Of a DNA stretch of 64,000 nucleotides, positions 9,380 to 17,262 are shown in pieces. The translations under genes were made by a program, and so were the position numbers. Origin of the DNA: Bdellovibrio bacteriovorus (GTDB lineage Bacteria; Bdellovibrionota; Bdellovibrionia; Bdellovibrionales; Bdellovibrionaceae); the NCBI RefSeq assembly GCF_001592745.1, contig NZ_LUKD01000001.1, positions 1,322,848 through 1,386,847 on the forward strand, read 5' to 3'. The notes beneath the pieces were generated by a model. That model was not told the DNA's origin. It saw only the letters and a list, made by a program, of their open reading frames with translations, and did not search any database. Position 1 is the stretch's first letter. Each line of letters begins with the position of its first letter.

Positions 9380-10354
9380 ATGAAACTCAAAGATTTCAAA
9401 CCAAAACCAATCGAACAACAAACTATCGTCATTACTGGTGCAACCAGCGGTATCGGGCTTGCTACTGCAGAAATGGCAGCAAAGCGTGGTGCTCGCGTCG
9501 CACTATCATCGCGCAACACAGATGACTTAGAAAAGATCTGCCGACGCTTGCAAGAGCAGGGCTACAATGTGATCGGTGTTAAAGCTGACGTCAGAAAAAT
9601 AGAAGAGCTTGAAGAGCTTTGCGAGCAGACTAAGATGGCATTTGGCTCTATCGACACCTGGATTAACAATGCCGGCGGTTCCATTTATGGTCCGATCTTA
9701 GAGATACCCGAACGAGAAGAGCGTGAGCTTTTTGAGATGAACTTTTGGGGGGTCCGTCACGGATGCCATGTGGCAGTGGAAGCACTCAAAGAAAAAGGCG
9801 GAGTTCTTATCAATATCGGGAGCGAGGTGTCTGCCAGAGCCATTCCTCTGCAGGGAATGTATTCCGCCAGCAAACACGCTGTAAAGGCTTACACTGATGC
9901 ACTTCGCATGGAACTTGAGCATGAAGAATTACCGATACATGTTTGCTTGGTGAGACCTACAGCGATAGACACACCCTTCCCTGATCATGCAATCAATCAC
10001 TTAAAATCCGGCGAACCTTCACTCCCTGATCCTGTCTATCACCCTGACTATGCGGCGGAAGCCATTCTAAAATGTTGCGAAAAACCAGAAAGAGACGCCT
10101 GGGTAGGAGCTCCTTCTAAGATGAGAGCTATCATGGAGTTTCTGGCCCCAGAAATGGCGGACAAGATGATGGAAAAATCCGCGTTTGAAGATCAATCTCA
10201 AGGTACCAGCGTCCCTCATCGAGTTGAGAACGAAGGTCTTTTCGCTGCTCCTGTCCAAGAAGGCGAAATCCAAGGCCATCATAAAAAGAAAATCAAAGCG
10301 AAGGATGAAATGAAGAAACCACACGTCTCGGATCCTCGTCCTTCTCATCACTAA
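9380..10354 (+). CDS. SDR family oxidoreductase
   Basis: 324 residues from this ATG. Classical short-chain dehydrogenase motifs: TGATSGIG cofactor loop near residue 20, NNAG, catalytic Ser in NIGSEVS and YSASK. The C-terminal extension (about 260-324) is polar and Lys/His-rich. A frame extends upstream to 9188, but the SD-like GAGGGGG at 9367-9373 favours 9380; an in-frame ATG at 9365 with AAAGGAG at 9346-9352 is the alternative. Substrate unknown. It stands alone between the repair operon and the TonB-like gene. Confidence 0.85.
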   Translation: MKLKDFKPKPIEQQTIVITGATSGIGLATAEMAAKRGARVALSSRNTDDLEKICRRLQEQGYNVIGVKADVRKIEELEELCEQTKMAFGSIDTWINNAGGSIYGPILEIPEREERELFEMNFWGVRHGCHVAVEALKEKGGVLINIGSEVSARAIPLQGMYSASKHAVKAYTDALRMELEHEELPIHVCLVRPTAIDTPFPDHAINHLKSGEPSLPDPVYHPDYAAEAILKCCEKPERDAWVGAPSKMRAIMEFLAPEMADKMMEKSAFEDQSQGTSVPHRVENEGLFAAPVQEGEIQGHHKKKIKAKDEMKKPHVSDPRPSHH

Positions 10355-10361
10355 CTAGGAT

Positions 10362-10389
10362 GTCAGGCTCTCTTTGCCGAGGGCCTGAC
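10362..10389 (+). other. Strong hairpin after SDR gene
   Basis: GTCAGGC-T-CTC pairs with GAG-G-GCCTGAC around loop TTTGCC. There is no U-run after it, so it may be an RNA 3'-end stabiliser, or a Rho-type or weak terminator rather than a classic intrinsic terminator. Confidence 0.4.
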
Positions 10390-10479
10390 AATCGCCCGTA
10401 CAGCCCTGAAAAATATTCCTGATCTTTCTGTCCCAGGTGGCCCTGGATAGTTCTGGGGTGGCCTAGGAATTGATAGTGC

Positions 10480-10500
10480 ACTCCTTGATAGGACAGGAGT
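10480..10500 (+). promoter_or_regulatory. Hairpin covering the Shine-Dalgarno of the TonB-like gene
   Basis: ACTCCT (10480-10485) is complementary to AGGAGT (10495-10500), which holds the SD of the gene starting at 10505. A 6-bp stem with a 9-base loop could hide the ribosome site. Function is inference. Confidence 0.35.
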
Positions 10501-10504
10501 TTTT

Positions 10505-11887
10505 ATGGGTTTTAACTTTGATAATGATAAGTCAAATAAAGCTGATGATCAGCTAAGTCTTTTTGACTTTCAAATGCCGAAGGCCGATTTCACAAACGAA
10601 ACTCCGAAACAATCTCGTAGTGAAAACACCGCTGTTGATTTCGATATGTGGATGATGGCGCACAAAGAACCTGAGGTTAGCAAGACACCAAAGTTCGTGA
10701 CTTTATCTGCCGCTGTTCACGCCGCCGCGATCTTAGCTATCGCCGTGATGACAGTGCCACTGGTTGAGACTGCAAAAACAGAGACGATCACGATTGAAAT
10801 TGAAGACGTTCCCGCTCCTATTATGAAAGCTCCTCGTGGAGCTCGCGTTCCTCCAACTCAAGGCGGAACTCCCGTGGATCAAAGCACTCCCCTCGTGGAG
10901 AAAATGGAAGAGGCTGGCAGCCCCGGTGATATCGTCGTTGCAAAACCTTCAGCGCCGACGAAAACGAAAGCAAAAGCCGCTGCTAAATCTGTTGCCAAGG
11001 CTTTACCTGCGAAAGCTCCCAAAGCTTCATCACAGGCGGTGGCAGGAAAAGCCGCACGCAGTATCGCCCCTAAGACGACATTCAAAGCCGTTCCAATGAC
11101 AATTGATGATATTGAAGCTCCTGAATTAGATCAGGGAGAACTTTCGAAAGCCGCTGTGGCTTCAAACTTAAACGAAGACTTCAACGACGATTTTGAAAAC
11201 ATCGATCGTTCGCAAAGATCCGCTATTGAAGGTGAAAAGCGCTCTATGGAGGCTATGGCAGCGGCCCTCGCCGCTGAACAAGATGAAGATCTAAATGCTT
11301 TAGCGGATGCAAACCAAGAAGAAGCCGATCGCTTGGCAGCGGCTCAGAGTTCTTTGCGTGAACGAAACGCTAAGTCTATCGCTTCAGCACTTGCCGCAGA
11401 AAGAGCGGCCGCCGCAGCTGCCTCAGCAAGACAGGCCGCGGCTCGCGAAGCAGCCGCTAAAAAAGGCGGCCTTGGCGGTAACGGCAATGGTCTTGGAATG
11501 AAAGATGGCGAAGGTGCCGGAAACTCTGGCTCAAAAGGGCCTGGGACCCAACTTTCAGGAATGCCCTCAGGCGTTCGCAGCCTTGATCAACTTCGTCAAA
11601 TGCCAGGCAACCCAAGACCGCAATACGATCGTGAAGAACGTCGTCGCGGCGACCAAGGTGAAATTGCTTTCGTCGCTTATATCAATAAGCAAGGTTATGT
11701 GTCTCAATTCAAAATGTTGAAATCGACAGGATTCAGAAACCTGGATTCAAAAACCTTGGCGGCACTGAAAAAGTGGCGCTTTTATCCCGGCCAAGAAGGT
11801 TGGGTGGAGCTTCCATTCCGCTGGGACCTTAAAGGTGGAGTTCAGGAAGACGGTGGTCTGCTTCGTCGAAGCGTGAGCCGCAGATAA
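10505..11887 (+). CDS. TonB-like energy transducer (AgmX/TonB C-terminal)
   Basis: 460 residues. A cytosolic, acidic N-terminus of about 60 residues with LSLFDFQMPKADF precedes one membrane helix (about 64-86). A Pro/Ala/Lys-rich periplasmic segment, a Glu/Ala-rich coiled-coil-like region (about 215-325) and a Gly-rich linker follow. The C-terminal 90 residues (GEIAFVAYINKQGYVSQFKMLKSTGF split over strands) fit a TonB C-terminal domain. Family members transmit proton-motive energy across the periplasm or serve in gliding and envelope machines. The long cytosolic N-terminus is unusual for classic TonB. Good SD AGGAG; a terminator follows. Confidence 0.8.
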   Translation: MGFNFDNDKSNKADDQLSLFDFQMPKADFTNETPKQSRSENTAVDFDMWMMAHKEPEVSKTPKFVTLSAAVHAAAILAIAVMTVPLVETAKTETITIEIEDVPAPIMKAPRGARVPPTQGGTPVDQSTPLVEKMEEAGSPGDIVVAKPSAPTKTKAKAAAKSVAKALPAKAPKASSQAVAGKAARSIAPKTTFKAVPMTIDDIEAPELDQGELSKAAVASNLNEDFNDDFENIDRSQRSAIEGEKRSMEAMAAALAAEQDEDLNALADANQEEADRLAAAQSSLRERNAKSIASALAAERAAAAAASARQAAAREAAAKKGGLGGNGNGLGMKDGEGAGNSGSKGPGTQLSGMPSGVRSLDQLRQMPGNPRPQYDREERRRGDQGEIAFVAYINKQGYVSQFKMLKSTGFRNLDSKTLAALKKWRFYPGQEGWVELPFRWDLKGGVQEDGGLLRRSVSRR

Positions 11888-11905
11888 GATTTAATTCTTA
11901 GAACG

Positions 11906-11935
11906 AAAAAAGGGCCTTCAATGGGCCCTTTTTCT
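11906..11935 (+). terminator. Rho-independent terminator after TonB-like gene
   Basis: AAAAAGGGCC and GGCCCTTTTT form a 10-bp stem around a short loop, followed by T-rich sequence. Confidence 0.85.
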
Positions 11936-11957
11936 TTTCCGCAGTCGACAGAAAAAC

Positions 11958-11988
11958 GAAAAGCCCTTTGGAGTTCCCGCAGGGCTTA
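11958..11988 (-). terminator. Terminator for the 42-aa basic protein gene
   Basis: On the minus strand AAGCCCT pairs with AGGGCTT and is followed by a TTTTCGTTTTTC run. It lies about 30 bases after the small ORF's stop. Confidence 0.75.
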
Positions 11989-12016
11989 AATCTAACTACT
12001 TGAAATAACTAAGCAA

Positions 12017-12145
12017 CTAGTCTTTGAAAAGAGCTTTAGCTGATTTTGTCGTACCTTTAGTGCGAACAGAAGCTTTACGCTTTTTGCCGCTTGTCGTTTT
12101 TTTCTTTTCGCGAATGTACTCAGTACGTTTTGTTTTAGAAGCCAT
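12017..12145 (-). CDS. Small basic protein, 42 aa
   Basis: A 42-residue ORF that begins MASKTKRTEYIREKKK and continues Lys/Arg/Ser/Thr-rich to end ALFKD. It carries AGGAG seven bases before the ATG, a plausible promoter upstream and a strong terminator downstream, so expression is credible. About a third of residues are Lys or Arg. It may bind nucleic acid or ribosomes, like other very small basic proteins; that is inference. No known family recognised. It is too short for most ORF calling and may be missed in annotation. Confidence 0.72.
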   Translation of the reverse strand: MASKTKRTEYIREKKKTTSGKKRKASVRTKGTTKSAKALFKD

Positions 12146-12177
12146 GGTATCTCCTGCGTTTTTAACGGAACGAGTTA

Positions 12178-12204
12178 ATTATCAAAACGGAATCTCCAAG
12201 TCAA
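12178..12204 (-). promoter_or_regulatory. Candidate promoter of the 42-aa protein gene
   Basis: On the minus strand TTGACT (12204-12199) is followed after 15 bases by GATAAT (12183-12178). Both hexamers match consensus at five of six positions, but the spacer is short. It lies inside the end of the outer-membrane protein gene. Confidence 0.4.
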
Positions 12205-13006
12205 CCGAATGGCGATAATCTCCCGAGAATTTCTGATTTCCTTGATAAGCATAGCTTAAAGCGAATCTAGGGCCTTTAAAGCCAAATCCGGCCGTTAAAA
12301 GCTCTCGTTCATCGTCGGTATCGTTGGAATAACCGATGCGGGTAATTAGAAAGCGGTTCACGTAAGTCTCAAGGCCGGCGCCGAAAACAGACTCTGAGGT
12401 CGCATCCACGCGGAACCTCATGGCTTCTTTATAGATATAGTTAAAGCCTCCACCCACCGAAGTTTTTTGGCGGATATTTTCTGGAGCGTCTTTGTTTTCA
12501 CCAAACACATTGTAAACGACCAAACCCCAACCAATATAAGACTTCGGAGTGTACATGATACCGATGTCGGCGTTGGGTTGACGGTATGATGAGTCCGGAA
12601 GTTTTTGTTCGATGTAATGGCCAGTAATTCCAAAAGCCCATTTGTCGACGATGAATTCCGCCAGCGACAACATGATATCACTTTGTTTCAGTTCTCCTTG
12701 TGCAACGTCAGTCGTTCTTTGCACGTAACCTAAAGTTGCTGGGAACATGCTCTCTTCAGTATTGTCACTTAACGTGATTGCAAATTCGTCTTCGGCACCC
12801 GAAGCAAAGAAGTAATGTCCTCTAAGATGCACTTGGGATGCGGGATTCAAGAAGGTGGAGTCGCCTGCTTCTACCGTCGCACGTCCAGTTCCTCCCGTTG
12901 CTGCAGAAATTGATGAATTATAAACTTGGGCTGCGGCCAGGTTCGCGATAAGCTGGACAAGCAAGAAAACAGAAAGTTTTTTTAAGCTCAAAGGATGGGG
13001 CAACAT
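12182..13006 (-). CDS. Predicted outer-membrane beta-barrel protein
   Basis: 274 residues with a signal peptide ending near LAAAQ (about residue 26). The mature part is rich in alternating polar/hydrophobic strands and Gly/Tyr and ends in LEIPF, a C-terminal phenylalanine typical of BAM-inserted barrels. The N-terminal ATGGTGRATVEAGDSTFLNP stretch resembles the start of PorV/FadL-like or conserved delta-proteobacterial barrels, but I cannot name a family. AGGTGA sits six to seven bases before the ATG. The ATG shares two bases with the divergent M23 gene start. Function unknown. Confidence 0.72.
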   Translation of the reverse strand: MLPHPLSLKKLSVFLLVQLIANLAAAQVYNSSISAATGGTGRATVEAGDSTFLNPASQVHLRGHYFFASGAEDEFAITLSDNTEESMFPATLGYVQRTTDVAQGELKQSDIMLSLAEFIVDKWAFGITGHYIEQKLPDSSYRQPNADIGIMYTPKSYIGWGLVVYNVFGENKDAPENIRQKTSVGGGFNYIYKEAMRFRVDATSESVFGAGLETYVNRFLITRIGYSNDTDDERELLTAGFGFKGPRFALSYAYQGNQKFSGDYRHSVDLEIPF

Positions 13007-14111
13007 GATTTTTCACCTCGCAAGCATCGTGAGTGCGTTCGTTTTAGCATTCACATCCTATCAATCGGTCCAGGCTGCCGCCAACACATTTACTGCAAAA
13101 CCTGTTCGTCTTGGCGACAACTTACTTTCAATTCTTCGTCAAAATGGATTTTCTGAAAAAGAGCGCGAGCAAGTTCTTGCTTCACACAAAGGACTACGCC
13201 ACCTCTTTCTGACTTTAGATACGAAATACTTAGTGCGCCGTACAGCGGGGGAAACAGAACTGCGCATGTTTGATTCCCAGACGTCGGAGGCCTTTCGTAT
13301 TCTAAAATCCGGCAAGAAGGTGACGGCCCTCCCCTACAATCCAGAATATAAAACTTCTTTAATTCGTATTGATGGTCGGGTCTACGGCTCGCTGTTGGGA
13401 AGTATTCTTGCGAAAATCAATTCCAATTGGGTCGCAACGCGCTTTATGGATGCCTATGTTTTCGATATGGAAAGTTCGCGTGACGTCGCTCGCGGTGCGC
13501 GCTTTTGGTTCACGGTCGAAAAGAAGTTCGAAGCTGGACAGTTTGTAAAATACGGAGAAGTTCTGCAGACTTCGCTAGAGATTGACGGCTCTCCAGTTCA
13601 AAAAAGGTTTGTTCGTTATAAAGATGGAGGCGTGTTCTTTAATGCCCAGGATCTTTTGGAAGATCGCCCCTTTTATGCCCCCGTTGAGTACATTAAAGTC
13701 GCAAGCCGCTTTAAACCCAATCGCCTGCACCCAATCACAAAACGTCTGCAACCTCACTTAGGAATTGATTTTGAACTTCCGGTAGGTGAACCAATCTTTG
13801 CGCCACGCAAAGGTATCGTGGTTCGCTATGGTCACAATCGCGCAGCAGGAAATTTTATTATTCTTCTGCACTCGAATGGCATGGAGACAGCTTACAATCA
13901 TCTTCACCGCATTGATAAACGCATTCGTCGTGGTTTGTCTGTGAAAGCAGGAGAGCGCATTGGTGAGGTCGGTTGCACGGGATATTGCACTCGTGCGCAT
14001 TTGCATTTCGCGGTAAAGAAAAAGGGTCGAATGGTCGACCCTGTGAAATACATTAAACCTTTTCCGCCCCAAATGGAGCAGTTGTTAGAAGCACGCGTTG
14101 CTAGCAACTAG
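13005..14111 (+). CDS. M23 family metallopeptidase
   Basis: 368 residues with a signal peptide (cleavage near VQAAA, about 26). An OapA/LysM-like N-terminal segment (VRLGDNLLSILRQNGF) is followed by the M23 (LytM/lysostaphin) domain at about 245-350: zinc ligands in HLGIDFELP and in the C-terminal HLHF motif. Such enzymes cut peptide cross-links in peptidoglycan in the periplasm or, in predators, in prey walls. AAGGA lies nine bases before the ATG, inside the divergent gene. The stop overlaps the convergent lipoprotein's stop by four bases. Confidence 0.9.
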   Translation: MIFHLASIVSAFVLAFTSYQSVQAAANTFTAKPVRLGDNLLSILRQNGFSEKEREQVLASHKGLRHLFLTLDTKYLVRRTAGETELRMFDSQTSEAFRILKSGKKVTALPYNPEYKTSLIRIDGRVYGSLLGSILAKINSNWVATRFMDAYVFDMESSRDVARGARFWFTVEKKFEAGQFVKYGEVLQTSLEIDGSPVQKRFVRYKDGGVFFNAQDLLEDRPFYAPVEYIKVASRFKPNRLHPITKRLQPHLGIDFELPVGEPIFAPRKGIVVRYGHNRAAGNFIILLHSNGMETAYNHLHRIDKRIRRGLSVKAGERIGEVGCTGYCTRAHLHFAVKKKGRMVDPVKYIKPFPPQMEQLLEARVASN

Positions 14112-15367
14112 TCGCGCGTACACACAGTTACGTAGTGCATGCACTTACTGCTGGGAATAGCACCACTGTAAGTGCCGTTTGTTCTGAAGCACTCTTTTGT
14201 CGTATCGTACTCAACTTCCGCAAAACCTTTAGCCGCCATGTTTTCTTCTTTATAGCAAGACGTGGCTCCCTTAGGAACTACACAACGGTAAGAGACATTC
14301 ACATCCCATTGATCCGCGCGAAGATGACGGCGCATAACCGCTAGTTCTTGACGAATTGAACTGTTGGATAGGTCTGCAAATGTATGCTCTGGGCAATAAG
14401 AAGCACGGTCTTCCTTGCGAACCACGCGATAGGCACGGTTGCAATTCCAGTTTTTAGCGCCAACACCGGAACCTGAAAGATCTGTTTCCAAAACCGAAGC
14501 TAGTACGCGGTTGGGATTTCCCGAATGAACACCCGCAGCTGAAGAGCCTGGCACGAATGCCAATGAATAACCCTTACCGTAAGCCGATTTTACTGGATAA
14601 GCATCTGTCGCTGCACGCACTTTATAAATTTCAGCATTATCAGCCATGTAAGTTAAAGCCAACACGCCCGAAGACATGAAGATATTGCGATACTCCTCTG
14701 CCAATTCCTCACTCGTGTTGAAATTTAAAGACGCTTCGATGACACGAGATTCTGGAGAGAATGGGAAGTAATTCGCCGTCACACCCTTCGTGCCATAAGC
14801 ATCCATCACTAAACTGTCAGTTAAGTTTCCCACTAGAGGAACGATGTCAGTCCACAAAACAACGTTGTTCGTGGCTGTGTAAACATCCGTCAGACTGTTT
14901 TTCACACGGATTGCCATATTCGCTACAGCACCGTTATTCGCCGGAGAATCGGCCAAGTATTCTTTGTATTGATTTTCAGTTAAAGTCGGTTCTGGATAAA
15001 CTGGTTTGAAGTTTTGATCAGCGTAAGTAAAGAACTCATCTTTAATTTTAATACCGCCGGAAGTAAACGCACCGACCTTGAGGGAAGAAAAAGCCGTATT
15101 ATTGCGTAAACTCGTATCAGCACAGGAGTTATAGGTGATTGTGTCGATCGTCGATTCGAAAGCAAAAGGAATTGCCTGAACCTTCGCCGCTGTGGATTCA
15201 CCATACTTCGCAGCCAAAGCTGCATCTGACATTCCAGAATCCAGAGTGCTATCTAGATCTGCATCAAAGCCCGCTTTACCGCAGTTTTGAAACGACACTA
15301 CGAGCACAAACGAGGCAAGAATGCCACCTGCTGCACGCCACGCCGTTTTATTAAAACGTACTTTCAT
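14108..15367 (-). CDS. Predicted lipoprotein with FQNC lipobox, unknown function
   Basis: 419 residues from the ATG at 15367, which has GGGGGAG seven bases upstream; a longer frame to 15430 is less likely. The N-terminus has basic residues, a hydrophobic core and VVSFQNCGKAGF, so Cys at about residue 29 is the likely lipidated residue. The SFQNC form is not the usual L-A-G-C but is common among lipoproteins of Bdellovibrio-like bacteria (recalled, not searched). Several cysteines in the C-terminal third suggest disulfides. No family recognised. Confidence 0.72.
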   Translation of the reverse strand: MKVRFNKTAWRAAGGILASFVLVVSFQNCGKAGFDADLDSTLDSGMSDAALAAKYGESTAAKVQAIPFAFESTIDTITYNSCADTSLRNNTAFSSLKVGAFTSGGIKIKDEFFTYADQNFKPVYPEPTLTENQYKEYLADSPANNGAVANMAIRVKNSLTDVYTATNNVVLWTDIVPLVGNLTDSLVMDAYGTKGVTANYFPFSPESRVIEASLNFNTSEELAEEYRNIFMSSGVLALTYMADNAEIYKVRAATDAYPVKSAYGKGYSLAFVPGSSAAGVHSGNPNRVLASVLETDLSGSGVGAKNWNCNRAYRVVRKEDRASYCPEHTFADLSNSSIRQELAVMRRHLRADQWDVNVSYRCVVPKGATSCYKEENMAAKGFAEVEYDTTKECFRTNGTYSGAIPSSKCMHYVTVCTRD

Positions 15368-15477
15368 GGATTGCTCCCCCAAATACAAGGCTATCACACA
15401 ACTTTTCGGCAGATTTACTAAAATTAACAAGGATTCTCACTCTGAAACGGACATTGTTTTAATGAAGCCGGGCCCCG

Positions 15478-15493
15478 TTAAGACTTGTCTTAA
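15478..15493. promoter_or_regulatory. Palindrome upstream of galU, operator-like
   Basis: TTAAGAC-TT-GTCTTAA, perfect 7-base arms with a 2-base centre, 27 bases before the galU ATG. A related element is at 48940-48956. Confidence 0.4.
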
Positions 15494-15519
15494 ATTGAAA
15501 CGTTTGAGATCAATGAAGC

Positions 15520-16404
15520 ATGTCTAAAATTAAAAAAGCCATTATACCTGCTGCCGGACTTGGAACACGTTTTCTTCCCGCAACGAAAACAGTTCCCAAA
15601 GAGATGCTCACTATCGTAGACGCTCCTATTATTTTATATGTCGTCGAAGAGGCTGTGCAGGCAGGCATTGAAGACATCGTACTGATCGCGGGTCGCTACA
15701 AGTATGCGATCGAGGATTTCTTCGACACATCTTATGAACTTGAAGACAAACTTCACAAAGATGGTAAAGAAAAACTTCTTGAGCGTGTGATTAAAATCCG
15801 CGACAAGGCAAACATTATCAGCATTCGTCAAAAGCATGCGCTGGGTTTAGGTCACGCGGTTCACTGCGGCTTACCCATTATCGGCAAAGAACCTTTTGCC
15901 GTCTTACTGGGTGATGAAATCACAATGGGATTCCACGGACAGCCCAACGTAACATCACAGCTTGTAAAATCTTTTGAAGACACTGGCACATCGACGATCT
16001 CAGTCATGAAAGTTTCGGACAAAGATGTTTCTAAGTACGGCATCGCCGAAGTTGAAGATACGAATAAAGGTTATTTCCACGTCACTTCTTTGATGGAAAA
16101 ACCCAAGCCAACGGAAACGAAAAGCCGCTGGGCTTTGCCGGGTCGCTATGTTTTTGATAATCACATCATGGATATTCTTCACAATGCGAAGCCTTCATTA
16201 AATGGCGAAATTCAGCTGACTGACAGCATGAAAGTTCTTTGCAATGACAAAGGCCTAAATGCCATGACATTCACAGCAGAACGCTACGACGCAGGTGATA
16301 AGCTGGGCTATCTTCAGGCAAATATTGAGCTTGCCTTACAAAACCCGGAGCTTGGGCCTGAGATGAAGCACTATATTTTGCAACTCGCGCAAAAATTGAA
16401 TTAG
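15520..16404 (+). CDS. galU: UTP-glucose-1-phosphate uridylyltransferase
   Basis: 294 residues, the normal GalU length. The N-terminal nucleotide-binding signature AGLGTRFLPATKTVPKEM, the EDFFD segment (about 65-69) and the MEKPKP and LPGRYVF motifs are in the expected order. It makes UDP-glucose from UTP and glucose-1-phosphate for envelope polysaccharide or glycolipid synthesis in the cytosol. Only a weak SD is seen. A perfect palindrome 27 bases upstream suggests a regulator site. A secreted protein gene follows nine bases after the stop. Confidence 0.95.
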   Translation: MSKIKKAIIPAAGLGTRFLPATKTVPKEMLTIVDAPIILYVVEEAVQAGIEDIVLIAGRYKYAIEDFFDTSYELEDKLHKDGKEKLLERVIKIRDKANIISIRQKHALGLGHAVHCGLPIIGKEPFAVLLGDEITMGFHGQPNVTSQLVKSFEDTGTSTISVMKVSDKDVSKYGIAEVEDTNKGYFHVTSLMEKPKPTETKSRWALPGRYVFDNHIMDILHNAKPSLNGEIQLTDSMKVLCNDKGLNAMTFTAERYDAGDKLGYLQANIELALQNPELGPEMKHYILQLAQKLN

Positions 16405-16413
16405 GATCAAGAC

Positions 16414-17262
16414 ATGAAGAAGTTCATCCTTTTATTGTCCGTTGTAGTTTCAGCTCAAGCTTGGGCGTACATCCCCCCTACCCGCACTATTTTGCAAAAA
16501 ACTGTGGAAAACGCGGGGTCAGGCATTTACGCCATCGAGCAAGAAGTTCAATTCTCAAATGGTGACGATACTTTGTCCGTTAAAGAAACCTGGCTGATTG
16601 ATAGCGACCGTACGATGCGCCTGACGGTGACTGGTGGAAAAGACCTTCAGAACAACTTCCGACTTCAGTTCCTTTATAATGGCGGTCAAAAATGGAGCAT
16701 GACAGGCAATAATCGCAAAAGCGAAAAAGCCCCGGATGATTTTCTTGAAAAGTATTTAAATTTCCGCAACGCCGAGATTTTCGCAAACACTTTGGCGCAT
16801 TTCAAAATCATTCCGACAACGGCTTACAACAAAAAGGCCTTGCCTCGCACAGGTGCAGAGATCAAATACGAGCCCGAAACTTGGGTTCGCTACTCTCGCA
16901 CCGGCGGTGTCGTGAACTATGCTTTGGGAATTCCTACTCCCGTAGAAAAAGAAATCAACTATCCAGGTTTGTGGATCGAGCAGGACCAGTTCGTGGTTCG
17001 TAAGCTGCGCCTACCTAGTCAGGTTGAGATGAGTGCGGATAACTATAATCAATTTGCAAAAAATCTATCTTATCCTCGTTCTCGCACCATCCGTTGGGGC
17101 AACAACACTGTAACAATTCGTTTGATCAGCGCTTCGGCTCGCCCACAAACGGCGGTCAGCCTTTTTCAACCTTCCTCATTAGATTCAAACCTGAAGTGGG
17201 ACGGCATTAGCGGTCTTCCTGCAAAAGATGTCGTTACGGAGTTCTACACGAGGTTTAGATGA
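16414..17262 (+). CDS. Secreted protein of unknown function
   Basis: 282 residues with a signal peptide ending near QAWAY (about residue 19). The rest is mixed beta with many aromatic residues and no recognised motif; the repeated strand pattern resembles LolA/LolB-like outer-membrane lipoprotein carriers in size but that is only a guess. It follows galU closely and overlaps priA by four bases, so it is in the same operon. Confidence 0.7.
   Translation: MKKFILLLSVVVSAQAWAYIPPTRTILQKTVENAGSGIYAIEQEVQFSNGDDTLSVKETWLIDSDRTMRLTVTGGKDLQNNFRLQFLYNGGQKWSMTGNNRKSEKAPDDFLEKYLNFRNAEIFANTLAHFKIIPTTAYNKKALPRTGAEIKYEPETWVRYSRTGGVVNYALGIPTPVEKEINYPGLWIEQDQFVVRKLRLPSQVEMSADNYNQFAKNLSYPRSRTIRWGNNTVTIRLISASARPQTAVSLFQPSSLDSNLKWDGISGLPAKDVVTEFYTRFR

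Noticed and set aside
10362..10389. Hairpin after the SDR gene as a classic terminator
   Set aside because: No T-run follows; kept only as a hairpin.
15368..15430. N-terminal extension of the FQNC lipoprotein
   Set aside because: The downstream ATG at 15367 has a strong SD and gives a normal signal sequence.
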